From positions 1 through 5,019 of the forward strand of contig PDRH01000004.1 in NCBI GenBank assembly GCA_002748015.1: a stretch of DNA of 5,019 bases. The letters are read 5' to 3'. Origin of the DNA: Bacteroidota bacterium (GTDB lineage: Bacteria > Bacteroidota > Bacteroidia > Bacteroidales > CAJPTX01). The notes beneath the pieces were generated by a model that saw only the letters and a list, made by a program, of their open reading frames with translations, was not told where the DNA came from and made no database searches. The position numbers were made by a program, and so were the translations under genes. Shown piece after piece: positions 1 to 5,019 of the stretch; position 1 is the first letter of the stretch, and the number at the start of each line of letters is the position of its first letter.

Positions 1-1
1 C

Positions 2-106
2 CCCCACCTAGGGAAGGGAAAGCAGGTGGTTGCGGTCGGGGTTTCCATCGATACGCGGGGGGAGACTCGGGGGGATGTGGAATGGGTGAGCGAGGTGGTA
101 GGATAG
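2..106 (+). CDS. C-terminal tail of a probable AAA-ATPase / PD-(D/E)XK nuclease-like protein (partial)
   Basis: Reading frame 2 is open from the left edge to a TAG at 104-106 and gives a 34-residue tail with the stretch GKQVVAVGVSIDTRGETRG followed by DVEW. The pattern of a conserved proline, then GKxVxxVGVSxD, then an arginine and a final D/E-W matches, from memory, the last beta-strand and C-terminus of the DUF1703 (PD-(D/E)XK, PDDEXK_9) domain. That domain sits at the end of AAA-ATPase-like proteins present in many copies in Porphyromonas and Bacteroides, whose function is poorly known. The gene body lies upstream of the window, so no catalytic residues can be checked. It converges on the metallo-hydrolase gene with an 83-bp gap. 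Frame 1 is also open here but gives a low-complexity Gly/Arg-rich peptide that runs antisense into the hydrolase gene, so I prefer frame 2. The family call is an inference from a short tail. Confidence 0.5.
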   Translation, partial: PHLGKGKQVVAVGVSIDTRGETRGDVEWVSEVVG

Positions 107-189
107 TTTTTTGCGCTTGTTCCCTACGTTTGCGACTCAAGCGAGAACGCATCATCGGCCAGGGGGCATGCGACTTAGCGGCTAACCCC

Positions 190-1314
190 CTACTCCACCC
201 CAAACACCTCCCCTATCATCGGGCGGAGCACTGCAACCTTCTGCCCATCCTCCACGGTATCATTGTGCTTCTGCAGCGCTGCCCCCAACCGCCGCGGTGG
301 CTCCTGCCATTGGTGCGTCGAGAGGTCGAACTTGCTCCAGTGTATGGGCAGCACGCGCTTAGTGTGTAGGTCGATAGCCGCCTGGGCCGTCTGCTCGGGC
401 TGCATGTGGATGTCCGGCCAGCGGATGTTGTAGGCCCCGTTCTCCAGGAAGGCCAGGTCGAAGCCCCCGAAGCGCTCGCCGATCTTCGCGAACTCGGGGG
501 AGTAGCCACCATCCCCGCTGAAGTATACCCTCAGCTGGGGCGACACCATCGCCCACGAGCCCCAGAGCGTCTTCATCCGATCAGTCGGCCCCCGGCCGCT
601 GAAGTGGCGGCTAGGTGCAAGCGTGAAATCCACCTCCCCCATGCGCTCCGTCTCGTACCAGTCCAGCTCCCGTATCTTCCCCGGTGGCACGCCCCAGCGC
701 TCCAGGTGAGCCCCCACACCCAGCGGCACGATGAAGCACCCCACGCTATCCTGCAGCTCGCGGATGGCCCGCATATCCAGGTGGTCATAGTGGTCGTGCG
801 AGATGATGACCACATCCACGAAGGGCATATCCTCCACCCTCGGGCGATGCGTCATCGCAAAGGGCTTCACCAGGAAGGACACCGGCGCCGCATTATAGAA
901 CACCGGGTCGGTGGCCACAGTTATCCCCCCAATCCTGAACAGCACCGTCGAATGCCCCAGCCAGGCAAACTGCCCATCCTGCAAACTATCAGCCCGCAGC
1001 GGCACGGTCTCTATCGGGCTGTCGGGGTTCTTCCCTGCGGGCGGAAAAAGGAAATCCATCATCAGCTCCAGCTTATCGCCCACCGCGCTCTTCCCCGCTG
1101 GCGTTTTAGGAGCGTAGGACACAGGCGCAAGGTTATGGAACTGGCCATCCCTGTAGTTCGGCGAAGCCTCCATGCGGTCGAGTCGTTCACCCTCGGCACT
1201 CCCCCCGAAAACGGGATTGAAGTGTACGAATAGACGCGCCGCAACGATTAGCAGCAGTCCCAGCCCCAGTATTACCAGCAGTATTTTCAGCACGATGCGC
1301 AACCCTCTCCTCAT
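190..1314 (-). CDS. Membrane-anchored MBL-fold metallo-hydrolase of the NAPE-PLD / RomA / UlaG group
   Basis: This 374-residue protein belongs to the Lactamase_B_2 branch of the metallo-beta-lactamase fold. The signature HDHYDH lies at residues 173-178. Candidate metal ligands are H173, H175, D177, H178, H237 (RHFSGR), D268 (SGDGG) and H325 (PIHW). Their spacing closely follows human NAPE-PLD as remembered (H185, H187, D189, H190, H253, D284, H343), and H303 sits 22 residues before H325 as the NAPE-PLD active-site H321 does before H343. The tail IHWSKFD...EPP also matches that family. Residues 1-10 are basic and 11-30 are strongly hydrophobic with no lipobox, suggesting an N-in anchor with the catalytic domain in the periplasm. 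Length is close to UlaG and RomA (about 350-370). Substrate is unknown: a phosphodiester, phospholipid or lactone are options. The ATG start is supported by an AGGAGG 9 nt upstream. The gene stands alone, divergent from the lipoprotein gene. Confidence 0.9.
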   Translation of the reverse strand: MRRGLRIVLKILLVILGLGLLLIVAARLFVHFNPVFGGSAEGERLDRMEASPNYRDGQFHNLAPVSYAPKTPAGKSAVGDKLELMMDFLFPPAGKNPDSPIETVPLRADSLQDGQFAWLGHSTVLFRIGGITVATDPVFYNAAPVSFLVKPFAMTHRPRVEDMPFVDVVIISHDHYDHLDMRAIRELQDSVGCFIVPLGVGAHLERWGVPPGKIRELDWYETERMGEVDFTLAPSRHFSGRGPTDRMKTLWGSWAMVSPQLRVYFSGDGGYSPEFAKIGERFGGFDLAFLENGAYNIRWPDIHMQPEQTAQAAIDLHTKRVLPIHWSKFDLSTHQWQEPPRRLGAALQKHNDTVEDGQKVAVLRPMIGEVFGVE

Positions 1315-1323
1315 GTGTTTTAT

Positions 1324-1329
1324 CCTCCT
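1324..1329 (-). promoter_or_regulatory. Shine-Dalgarno site of the metallo-hydrolase gene
   Basis: The - strand reads AGGAGG here, 9 nt before the ATG at 1314-1312, which fixes the start that includes the hydrophobic anchor. A full consensus site is notable because Bacteroidota genes often lack one, and the divergent lipoprotein gene has none. Confidence 0.75.
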
Positions 1330-1427
1330 GCGCTAGAAACGGCGAAAGGGCTAGAATGTTCGCCAATAGTTGCTAGAGCTAGGAGTAGTAAAACCGACAG
1401 AAAAATGGGGATTTTTATGCGGTTTGG

Positions 1428-1464
1428 GTACTACAGAAGAGGCAAGAATATTGGATAGTAGTAC
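1428..1464. repeat. Inverted repeat GTACTAC / GTAGTAC in the divergent intergenic region
   Basis: A perfect 7-bp inverted repeat has arms at 1428-1434 and 1458-1464, with 23 nt between them. The arm centres are 30 bp apart, close to three helical turns, and the right arm covers the first three bases of the TACATTTG promoter box. A near copy of the right arm (GTAGTAA) lies at 1385-1391. The placement would suit a dimeric regulator acting on the lipoprotein promoter. Seven-bp arms can arise by chance, so the operator role is an inference. Confidence 0.35.
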
Positions 1465-1469
1465 ATTTG
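1462..1469 (+). promoter_or_regulatory. Bacteroidota-type -7 promoter box of the lipoprotein gene
   Basis: TACATTTG exactly matches the TAnnTTTG consensus recognised by the Bacteroidota primary sigma factor. It predicts transcription starting near 1475 and a 5' leader of about 55 nt before the ATG at 1531. No good TTTG -33 element is present 19-21 bp upstream; the nearest TTTG, at 1423-1426, is too far away. The promoter may be weak or activator-dependent. Confidence 0.6.
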
Positions 1470-1530
1470 CGCCGCTGGGGAATACCTACGAAAAACACCC
1501 TAGCATAACTCACAACAAACAACTGTAGAC

Positions 1531-2454
1531 ATGAGAAAGATTAATCTATTATCAGTGCTAGCCCTATCGGCTCTCGTGGCGGTAGGTGGCTCATTCTCAG
1601 CATGCGAGAAGGACGATAACGACGACGTACAGCAGGAGGAGAACAAGCCCCAGAGCGAAAACCCGGAAGAGCAGCAAGAGCAGGAAGAGCCGCAGAACCA
1701 CGAGAACAGCCCCCTCCTGGGCATCTGGGAAATCGACGCCTACAACGCAGAGCATACGGGCGCAGAGGACAAGTCGCTCAAGGACGACAAGGACAAGGAG
1801 CTACTCGCTAAGGCCGCCGAAATCATCGGCCTCAAGCTCAATGCCGACGGCACCGCCAAGGTCGACGACCCCAATAAGCAATTCTGGTACATGCCCTCGA
1901 GCCACGGCTTTCGGTGGAAATCCACGGAGAAAGAACTCGTAATAGTACTCAAGGTAAATGTGGCCGAGTCCACCAAGGCGCAGATCGACGCGGCCAAGGC
2001 CGGCCACGTGGCTGCCGGCTCCATACTCATGAACCTCACCCGCAAGGGCATCATCCTGACCATCAAGGACGACATGCTCATCGAGACCGTCAACCTGGCC
2101 CAGCGCAAGCAGGCGCTCGAGGACGAGAAGCAGCGAATAATGGAGAAGTACGGCTTCGCAACCGAGGAAGAGGCAAAAGAGCTGGCCGATGAACTCGCCG
2201 CCGAGGGCAAACCGCTAGACCAGGCGATAAAGGATGCAGAAGCCGAAGGCGCATCAGAGGAGGAGTTGAATAGGCTCGAGGCGGAGAAGGACGCATGGAT
2301 GAACGCCCTCGAGCAGAGCAAGAAGAAGGCCTCAAACAGGGTAACCCAGAACGAGGCCGCCCAGGTAGGCAAGAACATCAAGGACATCACCAATCTAAAC
2401 CCCATCATCGACAAGTTCGGCGCAACCATAGAGTTCATCTTCCGCAAGAAGTAG
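1531..2454 (+). CDS. Surface-exposed lipoprotein with a lipocalin-like fold and an inserted charged helical segment
   Basis: The 307-residue product starts with a type II signal peptide: basic MRK, hydrophobic residues 5-22, lipobox FSAC with the lipidated cysteine at C25. The next residues, EKDDNDD, resemble the acidic lipoprotein export signal (K-D/E-D/E just after the cysteine) known from Capnocytophaga and other Bacteroidota, implying display on the cell surface. Residues 33-60 form a Glu/Gln/Asn-rich linker. LLGIWEID at 62-69, GLKLNADGTAKV at 100-111, the strands around 127-142 and 163-187, and the final strand TIEFIFRKK fit a lipocalin-like beta-barrel. Residues 189-285 are instead mostly charged helix rich in Glu, Lys and Ala, probably coiled-coil, placed before the last strand. 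No ligand or function can be named. The leader before the ATG is A-rich without a Shine-Dalgarno site, and tandem TAGTAG stops end the gene. It is monocistronic, ending at a terminator. Lipoprotein status is firm; the fold is inferred. Confidence 0.9.
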   Translation: MRKINLLSVLALSALVAVGGSFSACEKDDNDDVQQEENKPQSENPEEQQEQEEPQNHENSPLLGIWEIDAYNAEHTGAEDKSLKDDKDKELLAKAAEIIGLKLNADGTAKVDDPNKQFWYMPSSHGFRWKSTEKELVIVLKVNVAESTKAQIDAAKAGHVAAGSILMNLTRKGIILTIKDDMLIETVNLAQRKQALEDEKQRIMEKYGFATEEEAKELADELAAEGKPLDQAIKDAEAEGASEEELNRLEAEKDAWMNALEQSKKKASNRVTQNEAAQVGKNIKDITNLNPIIDKFGATIEFIFRKK

Positions 2455-2456
2455 TA

Positions 2457-2470
2457 GCCCCAGCCGGGGC
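2457..2470 (+). other. Short GC hairpin just after the lipoprotein stop codons
   Basis: GCCCC (2457-2461) pairs with GGGGC (2466-2470) around an AGCC loop. The stem starts at the last base of the second TAG. It has no T-run, so it is not a terminator by itself; it could protect the transcript 3' end next to the stronger hairpin downstream, or be fortuitous in such C-rich DNA. Confidence 0.3.
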
Positions 2471-2485
2471 CAGCAAGCCCACCAG

Positions 2486-2539
2486 AAAAAACAAGGGGTG
2501 GTCGTAGACTATAGGTCTGCGACCACCCCTTCCCTTTTT
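2486..2539. terminator. Strong, probably bidirectional, intrinsic terminator after the lipoprotein gene
   Basis: A perfect 12-bp stem, AAGGGGTGGTCG (2493-2504) with CGACCACCCCTT (2520-2531), extends through TAGAC/GTCTG (one G-T wobble) to 17 bp around a 5-nt loop. On the + strand it is followed by CCC and then T5 (2535-2539). A6 at 2486-2491 gives a T6 tract on the - strand, so it can stop transcription from both sides. It sits 38 bp after the lipoprotein stop. Confidence 0.85.
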
Positions 2540-2551
2540 CCCCTCCCTCCC
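2532..2551 (-). other. G-quadruplex-capable G-runs on the - strand
   Basis: Read on the - strand, this 20-base stretch has runs of 3, 3, 4 and 3 G with loops of 1, 1 and 5 nt, meeting the usual G3+N1-7 pattern. A further G4 lies just beyond at 2526-2529, inside the terminator stem. The motif overlaps the + strand terminator's T-tract, so folding could interact with termination. Formation in the cell is not shown by sequence. Confidence 0.4.
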
Positions 2552-2578
2552 TTTCGCCAATTCGCCCCCCAATTCCCC

Positions 2579-2635
2579 CACAACCAGCCCCCCTTGACCA
2601 CGACGACCAGCAGGCATAGCGGCTCGCCGCATACC
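2579..2635 (-). repeat. Direct repeat, copy A, with hairpin
   Basis: This copy starts CACAACCAG on the + strand, runs through a C6TTG core and GGCATAGC, and ends CCGCATACC. It matches 2697-2751 at roughly 80% by eye. On the - strand its end folds into a hairpin: GGTAT pairs with ATGCC (one wobble), then a bulged T, then GCGG/CCGC around a CGAG loop (2613-2635). No coding role is visible. It may be a dispersed REP-like element of this genome; a genome search would decide. Confidence 0.6.
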
Positions 2636-2696
2636 TAAACAGCCCCCCCGCTCCACCGCAAACGCCCCAACGCGCCCGAAACGCCCCTACATGCAC

Positions 2697-2751
2697 CACA
2701 ACTAGCCCCCCTTGGCCACGACGCCCGTAGGCATAGCTCGCGCCGCATGCC
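2697..2751 (-). repeat. Direct repeat, copy B, with hairpin
   Basis: This is the second copy, offset 118 bp from the first and in the same orientation. CACAACTAG, the C6TTG core, CCACGACG, AGGCATAGC and GCCGCATGCC are shared or nearly so. On the - strand GGCAT (2751-2747) pairs perfectly with ATGCC (2734-2730), again with a bulged T and an inner GC/GC pair. The wobble of copy A is a true G-C pair here, so the fold survives the sequence change. Confidence 0.6.
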
Positions 2752-2798
2752 CATAACCCATACCTAAAAACACCTATACCCCCATGCCAACACCCCAC

Positions 2799-2835
2799 AA
2801 AAAAGCGGGGGTTGCTACAGTGTAGCAACCCCCGC
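2799..2835 (-). terminator. Intrinsic terminator of the T9SS surface-protein gene
   Basis: On the - strand GCGGGGGTTGCTACA (2835-2821) is followed by its exact complement (2819-2805) around a minimal AGT-type loop, giving about 14 bp of usable stem, and then T6 (2804-2799). It begins 38 bp after the gene's stop at 2873-2875. A small extra hairpin (GGGGC/GCCCC, 2844-2859) lies between stop and terminator. Confidence 0.9.
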
Positions 2836-2872
2836 CAAGCTACGGGGCGATAGAGCCCCTATTTCAGATACC

Positions 2873-5019
2873 CTACCTCTTCACCAGCCTAAAGGCACGC
2901 TGCTGCCCTTCAGCATCGACAAGCTGCAGGATGTAGAACCCTTCTGGTAGGCCTAGCGTCTCGATGCGCAGCTGCTCGAGACCCTCGGCTGCCCCGAGGC
3001 GTACCGCTACGCCCTGTAGGCTCAGGAGGCGGTAGGAAACCACCTTATCGGCATGCTCCACGAGCAGGTAGTCGGAGAACAGCGTAGGCATTACCTTCAC
3101 CTCAGCGAGGGCATCCACCGCAACATCCGTCGGCTTGTCCTCGACAGTATTATCACCGTCTTCAGGATCATCCTTCGGCTCCGTCTCACCACCATTCGGC
3201 TCTTCCGTCTTCACCGGCTTGAGTACCACATGCTCGGGCTTCGAAGCGCTGAGCGGCAGCTCTACCACCTTCTCCACCGTCATGTAGCCCTCGTAGGCAA
3301 CCGTGTAGGTATGGCTACCCTCCGGGATATCGCTGAAGCTTGCCCGCCCTTCGGCATTGGTCATCTGCTCCATGCCAGCCAGAGTAATGAGCGCATTGGC
3401 TAGCGCCTCGCCCTGGGCGTACACCTCAAAGGCCAGCTGGCATGCGCGCGACAGCTTAATAGACACGTTCTGCCCATTGCTCTCCACGTTCACGCTACCC
3501 TTAGCGGCTACATAGCCATTGCGGGTGATGGTGTAGCTATGCTCACCTGCCCCCAGCTCAAAGATAGCGCTCCCGTTCACATCCGTACTCTTCTCCGTGC
3601 CACCGGCAATAGCGACATGGGCATCCGGGAGGGCCACGCCATTCAGGTCAGTTACCATGAAGGTAACATCGTGCAGCAGGCTTAGCGAGATGATCTGCTC
3701 ATTGCTATCCTGGTCAACGACGATGGTCTTCGAGGCCTCTGCGTACCCATTGGCCCGAACGCGCAGGATCTCCTCACCCTCCTCCACGGTGAAGACGGCC
3801 TTGCCATCAGCATCCGTGAGCTTGGACTTGTCGCCGAAGAATACCTCAGCACCCTGGAGAGCCGCATCGTTCAACTTATCCTTAACAACCACCGTAAAGG
3901 ACAGCTCCTTGACCAGGGTCACAGGCTCGGCCATGTCGCTGCTGAGCATGTAGTCGCCCTGCTGGCTTACGTAGCCCGCGAAGGAGATGGCATAGCCATA
4001 CTGCCCCTTCTCGAGACCCTCAAAGACAGCCGTACCATCGGCATTTGTCATCTTGGACACGGAGTTGAACTCCACGGCCACATCCTGCAGCGCCTCGCCC
4101 TTGATGTTGCTCACCGTGAACGCCACGCGGTAGGTCTGCGGCATGTTCGGCTCCATCTCCAGCTTGAGGTACTTGGTCTCCTCGGGCTTCTCGTAGATGG
4201 GGTTCCCCTCTTCGTCCACCATCGGCTTACCCTCGCTGTCGAGCAGCTGCTTAGGCGGCTCGTAGGTCAGGGTGTGCGTCTGCCGCTTGAAGCCATCCTT
4301 CTCAGCCACGAGCGTGTACTCGCCCGTTGCGGGAATGGAGATGGTCTTCGCCCCGTTGGCATCCGTGGTATAGGTCTTCTCCGGCATGGCGGCCGAGCTG
4401 AGCTTGAGCGTTACGCCCTCCATATCGAAGAGCTGCTCCGCATCCTGAGCCTTCACCACCAGCAGGTAGTTGTCCTGTACAGGGTAGGTCAGCGTAATGC
4501 TCGGATAGAGCGACTCGCTGCTGTTCACCTTGTACTGCTTGATCGTGTGGGTCAGATAGCCGTCCTTCTCCACAACCACCTTGAGCAGGCCGATCTGGAT
4601 TTTATCCTTCACATCGAAGGTCGCCTGACCCTGCGAGTTGGTCATCTTCTCAACCCCTGCCATGGTTACCTTGGCCCCCTCGATACCCTTCCCGCTGGGG
4701 TCGAGCACCGTGAATACAACCAGGTTCAGGTAGTCCGGGATGAAGGTCGCCTTCAGCTCCACATCCTCCGTCACGCCCATCACATCGAGGAGTGCAGATG
4801 CCAGGGAAATATTCATGTTCGCCCCCTTATCATCCACTATCTCCCAGCCGCTGAAGCGATAGCCGTCCTTCGGCATCACGTTCACCTGACGGGCGTTGCC
4901 ATCCTTCTTCACCACCTGGTGTACATCGCCCACTATCTCCCCCTTATCCGTATCCGCAGGATCGATCACGAAGTCCACGGTATAGGTCTGGGCCGCCTTG
5001 GGCGCACCGATGTACACGT
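2873..5019 (-). CDS. Large T9SS-secreted surface protein with InlB-like and tandem Ig-like modules (5' end missing)
   Basis: The frame is open to the right edge, so at least 714 C-terminal residues are present and the signal peptide is missing. A GTG at 5017-5015 could be read as a start, but no signal peptide follows and the sequence begins mid-domain, so I treat it as internal valine (residue 1). Residues 12-93 resemble an InlB/Listeria-Bacteroides-type repeat (DGYRFSGWE, then VTEDVELKATF). Residues 96-601 hold six beta-sandwich modules of the carboxypeptidase-regulatory/PEGA type. Residues 602-637 form an acidic Pro/Asp/Glu linker, and 638-714 a T9SS type A sorting domain. Such proteins cross the outer membrane by T9SS and are usually cleaved by PorU and attached to A-LPS. 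No catalytic motif is seen in the visible part; an adhesin or stalk role is plausible but inferred. It has its own terminator and converges on the lipoprotein gene. Confidence 0.92.
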   Translation of the reverse strand, partial: VYIGAPKAAQTYTVDFVIDPADTDKGEIVGDVHQVVKKDGNARQVNVMPKDGYRFSGWEIVDDKGANMNISLASALLDVMGVTEDVELKATFIPDYLNLVVFTVLDPSGKGIEGAKVTMAGVEKMTNSQGQATFDVKDKIQIGLLKVVVEKDGYLTHTIKQYKVNSSESLYPSITLTYPVQDNYLLVVKAQDAEQLFDMEGVTLKLSSAAMPEKTYTTDANGAKTISIPATGEYTLVAEKDGFKRQTHTLTYEPPKQLLDSEGKPMVDEEGNPIYEKPEETKYLKLEMEPNMPQTYRVAFTVSNIKGEALQDVAVEFNSVSKMTNADGTAVFEGLEKGQYGYAISFAGYVSQQGDYMLSSDMAEPVTLVKELSFTVVVKDKLNDAALQGAEVFFGDKSKLTDADGKAVFTVEEGEEILRVRANGYAEASKTIVVDQDSNEQIISLSLLHDVTFMVTDLNGVALPDAHVAIAGGTEKSTDVNGSAIFELGAGEHSYTITRNGYVAAKGSVNVESNGQNVSIKLSRACQLAFEVYAQGEALANALITLAGMEQMTNAEGRASFSDIPEGSHTYTVAYEGYMTVEKVVELPLSASKPEHVVLKPVKTEEPNGGETEPKDDPEDGDNTVEDKPTDVAVDALAEVKVMPTLFSDYLLVEHADKVVSYRLLSLQGVAVRLGAAEGLEQLRIETLGLPEGFYILQLVDAEGQQRAFRLVKR
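2876..3106 (-). other. T9SS type A C-terminal sorting domain of the surface protein
   Basis: Residues 638-714 follow the Por_Secre_tail (TIGR04183) pattern: AEVKVMPTLFSDYLLVE for the usual VxVYPNPxxDxLxVE, then VVSYRLLSLQGVAV, then LRIETLGLPEGFYILQLVD for the LxxLPxGxYxLxV strand, and a basic end RLVKR. An acidic linker before it is typical of the cleavage region. Confidence 0.9.
3215..4732 (-). repeat. Six tandem Ig-like (carboxypeptidase-regulatory-type) modules encoded in the surface-protein gene
   Basis: Module boundaries, numbered from the valine at 5017, are approximately 96-179, 182-287, 295-370, 371-447, 449-523 and 526-601. Each has an opening strand, a G/A-(V/L)-x-G/D-A-x-V turn, a K-M-T-N/D-A-x-G-x-A-x-F motif (positions 124, 322, 399, 476 and 551; weaker TTDANGAKTI at 217) and a closing G-Y/F (154, 243, 349, 425, 502, 578). 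The copies have diverged in sequence. Module 2 alone carries an extra acidic insert at about 253-281. Confidence 0.8.

Larger units (their letters stand above)
2540..2798. other. Noncoding C-rich (+ strand) gap between two convergent genes
   Basis: I see no credible gene between the two terminators. The + strand is rich in C-runs of 4-7 and poor in G outside the repeat copies. Frames that stay open here on the - strand give Gly/Arg-rich peptides without domain features. The contents are a pair of diverged direct repeats, a short ~10-bp periodic run of AACGCCCC-like units at 2660-2687, and the quadruplex-capable run at the left end. Confidence 0.6.

Noticed and set aside
107..143. T6 at 107-112 with the CGCTTG/CAAGCG hairpin (114-119/138-143) as a terminator for the left-edge gene
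   Set aside because: The T-run precedes the hairpin on the + strand and becomes an A-run on the - strand, so the order is wrong in both directions.
162..190. GGGGG/CCCCC pairing just after the metallo-hydrolase stop, as a terminator
   Set aside because: The stem is 5 bp with a 19-nt interior and no T-run follows on the - strand, so it does not meet the usual terminator form.
82..369. Open frame on the + strand starting at an ATG inside the left-edge tail
   Set aside because: It is Arg/Gly/Leu-rich, has no domain, and its second half is antisense to the conserved C-terminus of the metallo-hydrolase.
406..1233. Long open frame (275 codons) on the + strand
   Set aside because: It lies wholly antisense to the metallo-hydrolase, whose catalytic motifs are intact; the His/Arg/Pro-rich translation looks like a shadow of GC-rich coding DNA.
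1333..1382. Four CTAG tetranucleotides within 50 bp
   Set aside because: It is striking to the eye, but CTAG also occurs elsewhere in the window and no spacing rule or known site fits.
1443..1450. TATTCTTG on the - strand as the -7 box of the metallo-hydrolase gene
   Set aside because: It has one mismatch to TAnnTTTG, no -33 element behind it, and would imply a leader of about 125 nt; too weak to list.
1740..2828. Long open frame (362 codons) on the - strand across the lipoprotein gene and the intergenic gap
   Set aside because: Most of it is antisense to the lipoprotein and is Ser/Ala-rich; the rest translates repeats and a terminator hairpin into Gly/Arg-rich sequence. Its GRRGQGGLVV-like repeats come from the DNA repeat pair, not from protein domains.

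Overview
The window looks like chromosome from a Porphyromonas-type Bacteroidota with fairly high GC. Three signs support this. The large gene at the right end finishes in a type IX secretion (T9SS) type A sorting domain. The lipoprotein carries a Bacteroidota-style acidic surface-export signal directly after its lipobox cysteine. The lipoprotein gene is preceded by a TAnnTTTG promoter box and an A-rich leader without a Shine-Dalgarno sequence. The species is not resolved.

Layout from left to right: (1) bases 2-106, + strand: the last 34 codons of a gene whose body lies outside the window. The tail resembles the C-terminus of the AAA-ATPase/PD-(D/E)XK (DUF1703-type) proteins common in Bacteroidota. 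(2) 190-1314, - strand: a membrane-anchored metallo-beta-lactamase-fold hydrolase of the NAPE-PLD/RomA/UlaG group, with all seven expected metal ligands. It converges on the first gene. (3) 1315-1530: a divergent intergenic region holding the lipoprotein promoter and an inverted repeat overlapping its -7 box. (4) 1531-2454, + strand: a surface lipoprotein with a probable lipocalin-like fold interrupted by a long charged helical segment. (5) 2455-2872: a C-rich noncoding stretch between convergent genes. It has one strong terminator at each end, a pair of diverged direct repeats that each fold into a hairpin, and a G-quadruplex-capable run on the - strand. (6) 2873-5019, - strand: the C-terminal 714 or so residues of a large secreted surface protein with an InlB-like module, six tandem Ig-like modules, an acidic linker and the T9SS domain. 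Its start lies beyond the right edge.

The four genes alternate in orientation (+ - + -), so each is its own transcription unit and no operon is visible. Two encode cell-surface products and one a probable inner-membrane enzyme facing the periplasm, so the region is envelope-related, but nothing shows that they work together. I see no defence system, CRISPR array, insertion sequence, tRNA or rRNA. The least explained items are the hairpin repeat pair in the 2455-2872 gap and the helical insertion in the lipoprotein.
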